Assembly: GCF_007672725.1 (NCBI RefSeq) | Contig: NZ_VDTC01000004.1 | Coordinates: 171,391-235,390 of the forward strand | Direction of reading: 5' to 3' | Source of the DNA: Corynebacterium aurimucosum ATCC 700975 | Lineage (GTDB): Bacteria > Actinomycetota > Actinomycetes > Mycobacteriales > Mycobacteriaceae | Length of the DNA: 64,000 nt | Shown: positions 27,732 through 34,369 of the stretch, piece by piece | Layout of the letters: each line of letters opens with the position of its first letter | Numbering within the stretch: the first letter of the stretch is position 1 | Program-made: the position numbers and the translations under genes | Notes under the pieces: model-generated | Told to the model about the DNA's origin: nothing | Database searches by the model: none | What the model saw: the letters and a program-made list of their open reading frames with translations, nothing else

Positions 27732-27852
27732 GTCCCTCTAGTCTGGTCCCTTCGCACACTAAAGGGACCATTTAATAGGCGAAAACCGTCACCAGATGGT
27801 CCCTTTTGCACAGAGAAGGGACCAGAGTAGAAGGACCAAACTACAAGGCCCC
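27732..27852. repeat. Structured repeat C1
   Basis: Left unit GGTCCCTCTAGTCT (27732-27745); hairpin 1 at 27746-27770 (GGTCCCTT / AAGGGACC); 28-nt spacer; hairpin 2 at 27799-27824 (GGTCCCTT / AAGGGACC); right units AGAGTAGAAGGACC and AAACTACAAGGCCC (27825-27852). The order of parts is the same as in classes A and B; the hairpins are 25-26 nt and the spacer is longer. Only one copy is in the window, 37 bases after A2 and 97 bases before era. Confidence 0.78.
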
Positions 27853-27949
27853 TCGGCAGGAAGCTCTCGGGGCCGCACGTCGAGAGCCAGAGCAGAGCGA
27901 TACAACAAGAACGGGACTCGGCAGCTCGTGCGTTATGATATGAGGCGAT

Positions 27950-28945
27950 ATGAGCACTGATTTCGATGCCGCCTTCGCGGACCTGCCGGCTGAGGGCGAA
28001 GCCAACGCCGCTGACTATTCGCAATACACCGACACGCCCGAGGGCTTCCGCTCCGGCTTCGTGTCCTTCGTCGGCCGCCCCAACACCGGCAAGTCCACCC
28101 TGACCAACGCCCTGGTGGGGCAGAAGATCGCCATCACCGCCGACCAGCCGGAAACCACCCGCCACCCCATCCGCGGCCTCGTACACCGCGAGGATGCGCA
28201 AATCGTCCTCGTCGACACACCCGGCCTGCACCGCCCGCGCACCTTGCTCGGCGAGCGCCTCAACGAGGTAGTTAAGGACACCTACGCAGACGTCGACGTC
28301 ATCGGCCTGACCATCCCTGCCGATGAGAAGATCGGCCCCGGCGATCGCTGGATTCTGGAGAACGTCAGCAAGGTCGCCCCGAAGACCCCCATCATCGGCA
28401 TCGTCACCAAGCTGGATAAGGCCTCCAAGGACCAAGTCGGCGCCCAGCTTGTAGCTCTCCACGAGCTCCTCTCCGAGGAGAACCCAGACGCCGTGGTCAT
28501 CCCCGTCTCCGCCACCGAGCGCGTGCAGCTGGATGAGCTGACCCAGGTCATCGTGGACCACCTCCCCGAGGGGCCTAAATTCTATCCGGATGACCACATC
28601 ACCGACGAGGATCAGGCCAAGCGCATCGCTGAGCTTATCCGCGAGTCTGCGCTGTCCGGCCTGAAGTACGAGCTCCCGCACTCCGTCGCCGTCGAGGTCG
28701 ATGAGATCCTGCCCAGCCAGGAACGCCCCGACGTCCTCAACGTCCACGCCATCCTCTACCTGGAGCGTCCCGGCCAGAAGCGCATCATCGAGGGCAAGGA
28801 CGGCCGCCGCTTCCGCCGCATCGTGGGCACCGCCCGCAAGGAAATCATCCAGCTGCTCGGCCAAAACGTCTACCTTGACCTGCGCATTAAGGTGCTCAAG
28901 AACTGGCAATCGGACCCGAAGGCACTGGGCCGCCTGGGCTTCTAA
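27950..28945 (+). CDS. era: GTPase Era
   Basis: 331-aa GTP-binding protein that binds 16S rRNA and helps assemble the small ribosomal subunit. G1 GRPNTGKST (about residues 42-50), G2 region QPETTRHPI, G3 VDTPGLHRP, G4 TKLDK, G5 VSATERV; a KH domain occupies about 230-320 (LPHSVAVEVDEI...RIVGTARKEIIQLLGQNVYL). The N-terminus has an extra acidic stretch of about 35 residues compared with E. coli Era. ATG start; recO begins 1 base after the stop. Confidence 0.95.
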   Translation: MSTDFDAAFADLPAEGEANAADYSQYTDTPEGFRSGFVSFVGRPNTGKSTLTNALVGQKIAITADQPETTRHPIRGLVHREDAQIVLVDTPGLHRPRTLLGERLNEVVKDTYADVDVIGLTIPADEKIGPGDRWILENVSKVAPKTPIIGIVTKLDKASKDQVGAQLVALHELLSEENPDAVVIPVSATERVQLDELTQVIVDHLPEGPKFYPDDHITDEDQAKRIAELIRESALSGLKYELPHSVAVEVDEILPSQERPDVLNVHAILYLERPGQKRIIEGKDGRRFRRIVGTARKEIIQLLGQNVYLDLRIKVLKNWQSDPKALGRLGF

Positions 28946-28946
28946 A

Positions 28947-29663
28947 GTGCGCGAAAATTTCCGCGACCGCGCCCTCGTCATCCGTTCCTATGATTTTGGC
29001 GAGGCGGATCGCATCATCGTGCTCTTGACTCGCCACCACGGCCTCGTGCGCGGGGTGGCCAAGGGCGTTCGCCGCGCCAAATCGCGCTTCGGCTCGCGCC
29101 TGCAGCTCTTCGTCAACCTCGACGTGCAGCTCTACCCAGGCCGAAACCTCTACACCATTTCCCAGGCCGATACCGTGGACTACTTCGGTGCGCGCATCAT
29201 CGAGGATTATGAGCGCTACACCGCCGCCTGCGCCGCCCTCGAATCCGCCGAGCGCCTCGCCGCCGCCGATGCCCCCGGGGACCCCTACCTCTACGATGCC
29301 TGCGTCGACGTCCTCAACCAACTCCAGCACGGCGATCCGCTCATGCTTCTCGACGCCTTCCTCCTCCAAGCCATGTCCCACGCCGGCTGGGCACCCAGCC
29401 TTTTCGATTGCGCCCAGTGCCAAAGGCCCGGCCCCCACCACGCCTTCCACCCAGCCGTGGGTGGGGCCGCCTGCCACCAATGCCGCCCGCCCGGGGCCGC
29501 GGAGGTGGACCCGGAAACCCTGCACCACATGTGGCTTATCGCCCACGGTCACCCCAGCCAGCCGACGAACACCCAAGCCCAGGAGGCCCACCGGCTGACC
29601 CGTGCCCACCTGCAATGGCACCTCGAGCGCTCCGTTGGCGCGCTGGGGATCATGGAACAGTAG
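28947..29663 (+). CDS. recO: DNA repair protein RecO
   Basis: 238-aa recombination mediator loading RecA onto SSB-coated DNA. The OB-fold begins RENFRDRALVIRSYDFGEAD, with RGVAKGVRRAKSRFGSRLQL typical of RecO, and a four-Cys zinc motif follows near residues 155-180 (CAQC...CHQC). GTG 28947, directly after the era stop, gives the standard family start. A longer open frame runs back into era but is not RecO-like. uppS starts 10 bases downstream. The era-recO-uppS order is typical for actinobacteria. Confidence 0.93.
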   Translation: MRENFRDRALVIRSYDFGEADRIIVLLTRHHGLVRGVAKGVRRAKSRFGSRLQLFVNLDVQLYPGRNLYTISQADTVDYFGARIIEDYERYTAACAALESAERLAAADAPGDPYLYDACVDVLNQLQHGDPLMLLDAFLLQAMSHAGWAPSLFDCAQCQRPGPHHAFHPAVGGAACHQCRPPGAAEVDPETLHHMWLIAHGHPSQPTNTQAQEAHRLTRAHLQWHLERSVGALGIMEQ

Positions 29664-29673
29664 ACTGTAATGC

Positions 29674-30426
29674 GTGATTACGCCTGACCCGAACCGAGTC
29701 CTTCATCCGCCCGCTATCCCGCAGGAGTTCCTGCCGCGCCACATCGCGCTGGTCATGGACGGCAACGGCCGCTGGGCAGAGGAGCGCGGCATGAAGCGCA
29801 CCGAAGGCCACCGCCGCGGGGAAGCAGTGCTTCTCGACGTCGTCGATGCCTGCCTCGCCCTCGGCGTTCCCTACCTTTCCGCCTACGCCTTCTCCACCGA
29901 GAACTGGCGCCGCAGCGCGGAGGAAGTCCGCTTCCTTATGGGCTTTAACCGCGACGTCCTGCGCCGTCAGCGCCATTGGCTCAACGATAGGGGAGTGCGC
30001 GTGGTGTGGGCCGGCCGCCGCCCCCGCCTGTGGCGCTCCGTTATTAAGGAGCTCGAGGCCGCCGAGGAGCTCACCAAGGACAACACCAAGATGACCCTGG
30101 TGATGTGCGTGAATTACGGTGGGCGCGCCGAGCTTGTCGACGGCATCCGGAATCTCGCCGAGCAAGTCTCCCGCGGCGAGCTCGATCCGCGCTCCATCAA
30201 TGAGAAGACGGTGAGCTCGGTGATGTATGACCCTGATATGCCGGACGTGGATCTGTTCTTGCGCCCCTCCGGCGAGAAGCGCACCTCGAACTTCCTGCTC
30301 TGGCAATCGGCCTACGCAGAGATGATTTACCAGGACAAGCTCTTCCCGGATTTCACACCGGAAGACTTGTTCGCTGCGGTGGAGGAGTACGCGCGGCGCG
30401 ACCGCCGCTTTGGCGGCGTCAAGTAG
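29674..30426 (+). CDS. uppS: Decaprenyl/undecaprenyl diphosphate synthase (cis-prenyltransferase)
   Basis: 250-aa cis-prenyltransferase making the polyprenyl phosphate carrier used for peptidoglycan, arabinogalactan and other glycans. The catalytic motif [13 protein letters not shown] contains the key Asp, followed by [19 protein letters not shown] and the C-terminal [22 protein letters not shown] region. Position after recO matches the M. tuberculosis Rv2361c/C. glutamicum uppS2 locus, whose product is decaprenyl diphosphate; chain length cannot be read here. GTG start. Convergent with zur, 8 bases apart. It would supply carrier lipid for the polysaccharide locus at 45-60 kb. Confidence 0.93.
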   Translation: MITPDPNRVLHPPAIPQEFLPRHIALVMDGNGRWAEERGMKRTEGHRRGEAVLLDVVDACLALGVPYLSAYAFSTENWRRSAEEVRFLMGFNRDVLRRQRHWLNDRGVRVVWAGRRPRLWRSVIKELEAAEELTKDNTKMTLVMCVNYGGRAELVDGIRNLAEQVSRGELDPRSINEKTVSSVMYDPDMPDVDLFLRPSGEKRTSNFLLWQSAYAEMIYQDKLFPDFTPEDLFAAVEEYARRDRRFGGVK

Positions 30427-30434
30427 CCCGCAAT

Positions 30435-30854
30435 CTAAGACGCCGCGGAGCAGTCGGCACAGATGCCGAAGATTTCGGCATCGTGCCCGGTGAGCTCGAA
30501 GCCGTGCTCCGTGGCTACTGAGGAGGCCCACTCTTCGATCGGCCCGCCGTCGATTTCCTCGGTGCGGCCGCACTTGGTGCATACCAAGTGGTGGTGGTGC
30601 GCTTCGCTATCGCAGTGCCGGTAGAGGGTCTCGCCGGAGGGCATGTGGAGTGCGTCGACGGCTTCAATCTCCGAAAGTGATTGGAGAGTGCGATAAACGG
30701 TGGTGAGGCCGACTTTCTGGTTGCCGTCGATAAGCACCTGGTGTATGTCCTTGGCAGAGGCGAACTTGTCGAGACTACGCAGGACTTCGACGACGGCGGT
30801 GCGCTGGCGAGTATTGCGAGCGCCGAGCTTGGGGATACTGTCGTGGATGGCCAT
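30435..30854 (-). CDS. zur: Fur-family zinc uptake regulator Zur
   Basis: 139-aa Fur-family repressor. The winged helix reads RNTRQRTAVVEVLRSLDKFA, KVGLTTVYRTLQ. The metal sites include HHHHLVCTKCG and a C-terminal CADC, the two CxxC pairs forming the structural zinc site. ATG 30854 starts the conserved part (MAIHDSIPKLGARNTRQR). Position next to an ArsR gene and upstream of glyS matches the Zur/FurB locus of corynebacteria and M. tuberculosis, so zinc rather than iron is the probable signal. It is the second gene of the ArsR-zur operon, with a 28-base gap. Confidence 0.92.
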   Translation of the reverse strand: MAIHDSIPKLGARNTRQRTAVVEVLRSLDKFASAKDIHQVLIDGNQKVGLTTVYRTLQSLSEIEAVDALHMPSGETLYRHCDSEAHHHHLVCTKCGRTEEIDGGPIEEWASSVATEHGFELTGHDAEIFGICADCSAAS

Positions 30855-30882
30855 GGGTCTAAAGCTTATCAATACACTTCCA

Positions 30883-31182
30883 TTAAGCGGTGGCTGATGC
30901 TGCGGCGCTAAGCAGCGGCAGGACCTTTGGCGCCGCCAAAAAGTAGCGGACTTCGCGGCCGAGGCGTTCGCTGTCGACGATGTGTGCGCGCTTCAAAACC
31001 CGCAGGTGTTGGCTGATAAGCGGTTGGGATTTGCCGGTGGCGGCCACGAGTTCGTGGACGTAGTGATCGCGCTCAGCTAGGCGCCGGATGATGTCGATGC
31101 GTAATGGCGAATCTAAAGCGCTAATGACGGTGGCGGCTGCCGCGGGATCGAACGAGAGAGCTTCTTTCTGGGTGTTGGTCAC
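30883..31182 (-). CDS. znr: ArsR/SmtB-family metalloregulator (Znr-like)
   Basis: 99-aa winged-helix repressor. The recognition region is ATGKSQPLISQHLRVLKRAH, preceded by ALDSPLRIDIIRRLAERDHY. GTG 31182 is preferred because AAGGTG lies 8-13 bases upstream; an in-frame TTG at 31197 overlaps that site. The position upstream of zur corresponds to C. glutamicum Znr and M. tuberculosis SmtB, which release DNA on zinc and thereby connect zinc export with uptake control. An inverted repeat overlaps its likely -10 box. Confidence 0.85.
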   Translation of the reverse strand: MTNTQKEALSFDPAAAATVISALDSPLRIDIIRRLAERDHYVHELVAATGKSQPLISQHLRVLKRAHIVDSERLGREVRYFLAAPKVLPLLSAAASATA

Positions 31183-31230
31183 ACCATTCACCTTCAACCA
31201 TATCTATTGGGGGAGAGTTAAAAAGAGAGA

Positions 31231-31243
31231 TATAGGTACTATA
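31231..31243 (-). promoter_or_regulatory. Candidate operator/promoter of the ArsR-zur operon
   Basis: TATAG-GTA-CTATA is a perfect inverted repeat with a 3-base centre, 48 bases upstream of the ArsR start. On the minus strand it includes a TATAGT hexamer that would serve as the -10 box. SmtB-type regulators bind short AT-rich inverted repeats overlapping their own promoter, so autoregulation is a reasonable inference. Confidence 0.4.
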
Positions 31244-31334
31244 GCTGAAGAATGCGAAAAAGTGTATAAAATGCACCACAGTTTCGGGGTGAGGGCACGC
31301 GGTGTCAGGGGGCGCGCTAGACTAGGCCGCACTG

Positions 31335-31340
31335 TATAAA
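31335..31340 (+). promoter_or_regulatory. Possible -10 box of glyS
   Basis: TATAAA 33 bases before the glyS ATG, followed by an AGAGGAG ribosome site at about 31355. No good -35 hexamer is visible, which is common in corynebacterial promoters. I see no T-box or riboswitch in this leader. Confidence 0.35.
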
Positions 31341-31372
31341 GACTGTCCCCTACCAGAGGAGTCCCATTAGCT

Positions 31373-32752
31373 ATGGCATCCGTCATTGATACCGTCGTCA
31401 GCCTGTGTAAGCGCCGCGGCTTGGTCTACCAGGCAGGTGAAATTTATGGCGGTTCCCGCTCTGCGTGGGACTACGGCCCGCTCGGTGTCGAGCTCAAGGA
31501 GAACATTAAGCGCCAGTGGTGGCGTCACATGGTGCAGTCCCGCGACGATGTCGTGGGCGTCGATACGTCCGTGATCCAGCCGCGCCAGGTGTGGGTGTCT
31601 TCAGGCCACGTCGAGGTCTTCACCGACCCGCTGGTGGAATCCAAGCACACCGGCAAGCGCTACCGCGCGGATCACCTCATCGAGGCCTACGAGGAAAAGC
31701 ACGGCCACGAGCCGGCCAACGGCCTCGCTGACATCAACGATCCGGAGACCGGCCAGCCGGGTGACTGGACTGAGCCGAAGGCCTTCTCCGGCTTGCTCAA
31801 GACCTTCCTCGGCCCGGTCGATGATGAGCAGGGCTTGCACTACCTGCGCCCGGAAACTGCGCAGGGCATCTTCGTGAACTTCAAGAACGTGATGACCTCG
31901 GCGCGCATGAAGCCGCCGTTCGGCATCGCGAACATTGGTAAGTCCTTCCGTAACGAAATCACCCCGGGTAACTTCATCTTCCGCACCCGCGAGTTCGAGC
32001 AGATGGAGATGGAGTTCTTCGTCAAGCCGGGTGAGGATGAAGAGTGGCACCAGTACTGGATCGATGACCGCTACAACTGGTACGTCGACCTGGGCATCAA
32101 GGAAGAGAACCTGCGCCTCTACGAGCACCCGAAGGAGAAGCTCTCCCACTACTCCAAGCGCACCGTGGACGTCGAGTATGCATTCGGCTTCAAGGGCTCC
32201 AAGTGGGGCGAGCTGGAGGGCGTGGCTAACCGCACGGACTACGACCTTTCCGTCCACACTAAGGGCTCGGGCGAGGATCTGTCCTACTTCGACCAGGAGT
32301 CCGGCGAGCGCTGGACCCCGTACGTCATCGAGCCGGCTGCCGGCCTGGGCCGATCCATGATGGCCTTCCTCGTTGACGCTTATGACGAAGAGGAGGCCCC
32401 CAACGCAAAGGGCGGCACCGACAAGCGCGTGGTGCTGCGCCTGGACCGCCGCCTGGCGCCGGTGAAGGTGGCCGTGCTGCCGCTGTCGAAGAAGGAAGCG
32501 CTGTCCACCCCGGCTCGCGAGCTGGCGAATAAGCTGCGCGCGAACTGGAACGTGGAGTTCGATACCTCCGGTGCCATCGGCCGCCGCTACCGTCGCCAGG
32601 ATGAAATCGGCACGCCGTTCTGCGTGACCTATGACTTCGACACCTTGGAGGACAACGCGGTCACCGTGCGTGAGCGTGACTCCATGGAGCAGGAGCGCGT
32701 CAAGCTTGATGAGCTTGAGGCTTACCTGGCCGCTCGACTGATCGGCTGCTAA
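31373..32752 (+). CDS. glyS: Glycyl-tRNA synthetase (class II, homodimeric type)
   Basis: 459-aa enzyme charging tRNA-Gly. Class II motifs are visible: [20 protein letters not shown] (motif 2 area), [15 protein letters not shown], and a motif 3 region [20 protein letters not shown]; the anticodon-binding domain covers the last 110 residues ([14 protein letters not shown]...[18 protein letters not shown]). ATG start with AGAGGAG about 12 bases upstream. Its stop shares a base with the next gene (TAATG). It is divergent from the ArsR-zur operon. Confidence 0.95.
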   Translation: MASVIDTVVSLCKRRGLVYQAGEIYGGSRSAWDYGPLGVELKENIKRQWWRHMVQSRDDVVGVDTSVIQPRQVWVSSGHVEVFTDPLVESKHTGKRYRADHLIEAYEEKHGHEPANGLADINDPETGQPGDWTEPKAFSGLLKTFLGPVDDEQGLHYLRPETAQGIFVNFKNVMTSARMKPPFGIANIGKSFRNEITPGNFIFRTREFEQMEMEFFVKPGEDEEWHQYWIDDRYNWYVDLGIKEENLRLYEHPKEKLSHYSKRTVDVEYAFGFKGSKWGELEGVANRTDYDLSVHTKGSGEDLSYFDQESGERWTPYVIEPAAGLGRSMMAFLVDAYDEEEAPNAKGGTDKRVVLRLDRRLAPVKVAVLPLSKKEALSTPARELANKLRANWNVEFDTSGAIGRRYRRQDEIGTPFCVTYDFDTLEDNAVTVRERDSMEQERVKLDELEAYLAARLIGC

Positions 32753-33270
32753 TGCATTACACCAGCTGGGACCGCAGCGACCGCAAGAACCCGGTGCTCC
32801 TCGTGGGGGAGGGTCCGGCGTCGCTGGGCATGTTCCAGGAGCGCTCGGCGGACGTGGAAGGCGAGCACTGGCGCTTGGGGCTCGATGATTTGGGCGCGTC
32901 GGTGACGCTGGAGGATGACCGCGTCTACCGCCTGGCGGGCAACCCCAAGCGCGATAAGCGCTTGGAGGCGTCCCTGGATGGGCGCACGTTTGCCTTCATC
33001 AACGAGGCCGGCGGCGACTGGATTGTTGAGGACCACGACGGGCTGAAAATCGCGCAGTTCTCCTCGAAGAACTCGGGTGTACGTAAGGCCATCCTGGAGT
33101 TTGAGGGCGAGAAAAGCGATGATTCCGATGACCTCAATCATTCGGAAATTGCGGCGCTGAGCTGGTTTACGCGTGTGATTCTGGAGGCGCGGACGCAGAG
33201 CACCGCTATCCCGATCATCGCGACGTTGGTGCTGCTGACCATCGTCGCGGTCGTTGTGGTGCTGCTCTGA
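32752..33270 (+). CDS. Hypothetical tail-anchored membrane protein (172 aa)
   Basis: It begins within the glyS stop (TAATG) and its own stop overlaps the next gene by one base (TGATG), so three genes are translationally coupled. The N-terminal 140 residues are soluble (FQERSADVEGEHWRLGLDDL; LGASVTLEDDRVYRLAG) and a single helix lies at the extreme C-terminus (AIPIIATLVLLTIVAVVVVL). No enzyme motif is visible. The next gene has a similar soluble part, so the two may be related or partner proteins. Conserved next to glyS in corynebacteria as far as I recall; function unknown. Confidence 0.75.
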   Translation: MHYTSWDRSDRKNPVLLVGEGPASLGMFQERSADVEGEHWRLGLDDLGASVTLEDDRVYRLAGNPKRDKRLEASLDGRTFAFINEAGGDWIVEDHDGLKIAQFSSKNSGVRKAILEFEGEKSDDSDDLNHSEIAALSWFTRVILEARTQSTAIPIIATLVLLTIVAVVVVLL

Positions 33271-33689
33271 TGCAGCGCTGGGTGTGGCGCGACGGGGCGT
33301 TGATGGATGGCGCGGGCGAGGTCATCGCCCGCGTGAGACCGACGGGCCTGCTGCTGCCTGGAACGGGTGCCACCATCGCCTTCGAACACATCCCGGGTGC
33401 GCGCAGCTTTACTGTGCGCGGGCCCGACTTTTCGGCGGAGCAGACCAGCTTCACGGTGAAAAAGCTGCGCGCGGTCTGTCAGGGCCGCGAGTACTTGCTC
33501 GAGCGCACGAACCCCTTCCGCCGCGAGCGCCGCATCCTCGCTCTCGCAGACGCCAACGAGGTCGCCCGCACCGCCCCGCGGGGCCGCGACCTCGAGGTTG
33601 CGGTGGGCGAGCTCCCCCTCGCGGACGCCGCCTTCACCAGCTACTGTTGCCTGCTTCTCGACGGCTCCACCCGCCCCCTTCGCACCTAA
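33270..33689 (+). CDS. Hypothetical protein (139 aa)
   Basis: Starts at ATG inside the stop of the preceding gene. Beta-rich soluble sequence (MQRWVWRDGALMDGAGEVIA; GATIAFEHIPGARSFTVRG) with repeated 'xDGxG' and 'GxxYxLER' patterns reminiscent of the N-terminal half of the preceding protein. No signal or membrane segment; possibly a paralogue without the anchor. The last codons are followed by 103 bases before repeat A3. Function unknown. Confidence 0.68.
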   Translation: MQRWVWRDGALMDGAGEVIARVRPTGLLLPGTGATIAFEHIPGARSFTVRGPDFSAEQTSFTVKKLRAVCQGREYLLERTNPFRRERRILALADANEVARTAPRGRDLEVAVGELPLADAAFTSYCCLLLDGSTRPLRT

Positions 33690-33792
33690 CCTACCTTCCG
33701 CGATATAGCCAGAACTGGCGTGGAAACTTGGGTGATTTCATTAAAAGGGGAGCTCTTCTGGCATCCTTGCTCGGCTTGGTATGCCAGTAGAG

Positions 33793-33928
33793 GGTTCTAG
33801 TTAGATGGTTGCAGTCATAAGGTTTGTTTACCCCCAAACGAACCATCTAGCTCGGTGCAGAAGGTTTACTTGCCCCCAAGTAAACCGTTTGACTGCAGCC
33901 TTTTGAGAGAAGCCTTTTGCCGAGAACC
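33793..33928. repeat. Structured repeat A3 (inverted copy)
   Basis: Left units GGTTCTAGTTAGAT and GGTTGCAGTCATAA (33793-33820); hairpin 1 at 33821-33844; spacer of 18 nt (33845-33862); hairpin 2 at 33863-33886 with a perfect 10-bp stem GGTTTACTTG / CAAGTAAACC; right units GTTTGACTGCAGCC, TTTTGAGAGAAGCC and TTTTGCCGAGAACC (33887-33928). Loops are CCCC instead of GGGG, and the reverse complement of the spacer matches A2 at both ends, so this copy is inverted relative to A1 and A2. Confidence 0.85.
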
Positions 33929-34048
33929 ATGTGCATGACTGGTTTACGCCTACCGTGTGTTTGCACCACCCCGTATCCGAGGAGCTGATTGGCCGGCTAC
34001 CGGGCCGGGGTCCAGTCGCCCGATGTGTGCACAGGAAATGTGGCAGAC

Positions 34049-34220
34049 GGTATCTCACAAATGGCATCCGACAGAAGGCATCTGACAAATGGCATCTGAC
34101 AAAAGGCGCCTTTGGGGCTGAAAACGCCATGTGGAGGGCTCAAAAGGCGTTTTTAGCTGTGAAAACGCCTTCTGGAAGATGCCTTTTGCGAAATGCGGTG
34201 CTTGCCTTTTGCGAGATGCC
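34049..34220. repeat. Structured repeat B2 (inverted copy)
   Basis: Four left units from 34049 (GGTATCTCACAAAT, GGCATCCGACAGAA, GGCATCTGACAAAT, GGCATCTGACAAAA); hairpin 1 at 34105-34128 (degenerate); 17-nt spacer; hairpin 2 at 34146-34169 with stem GGCGTTTT / AAAACGCC; right units TTCTGGAAGATGCC and TTTTGCGAAATGCG, a 9-base remnant, then TTTTGCGAGATGCC (34207-34220). The spacer read in reverse matches that of B1 at both ends. It begins 120 bases after A3. Confidence 0.82.
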
Positions 34221-34369
34221 ATGTGGGACCGCCCCGGTTATGAGATGCCGGGTGTGGGACGCGGGCTTCGAGGCCTAGGCGCCGGGCAGGGGAGAAGTAG
34301 GAAGGCGGCTGGGGGAGCCGCCGGCGGAAAAGGGGAGGAGGCGAGGAATCGGAGCAGGGGAGAGGGCGG

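Noticed and set aside
27291..27852. CRISPR array or cas-linked repeats
   Set aside because: Units are contiguous 14-mers with mirrored orientation, without unique spacers of constant length, and no cas gene is present.
31198..31372. T-box or glycine riboswitch in the glyS leader
   Set aside because: The leader is short, and no T-box sequence or specifier stem can be drawn.
33931..34278. Open frame of 115 codons over repeat B2
   Set aside because: It is made of repeat units, has no ribosome site and resembles no protein family.
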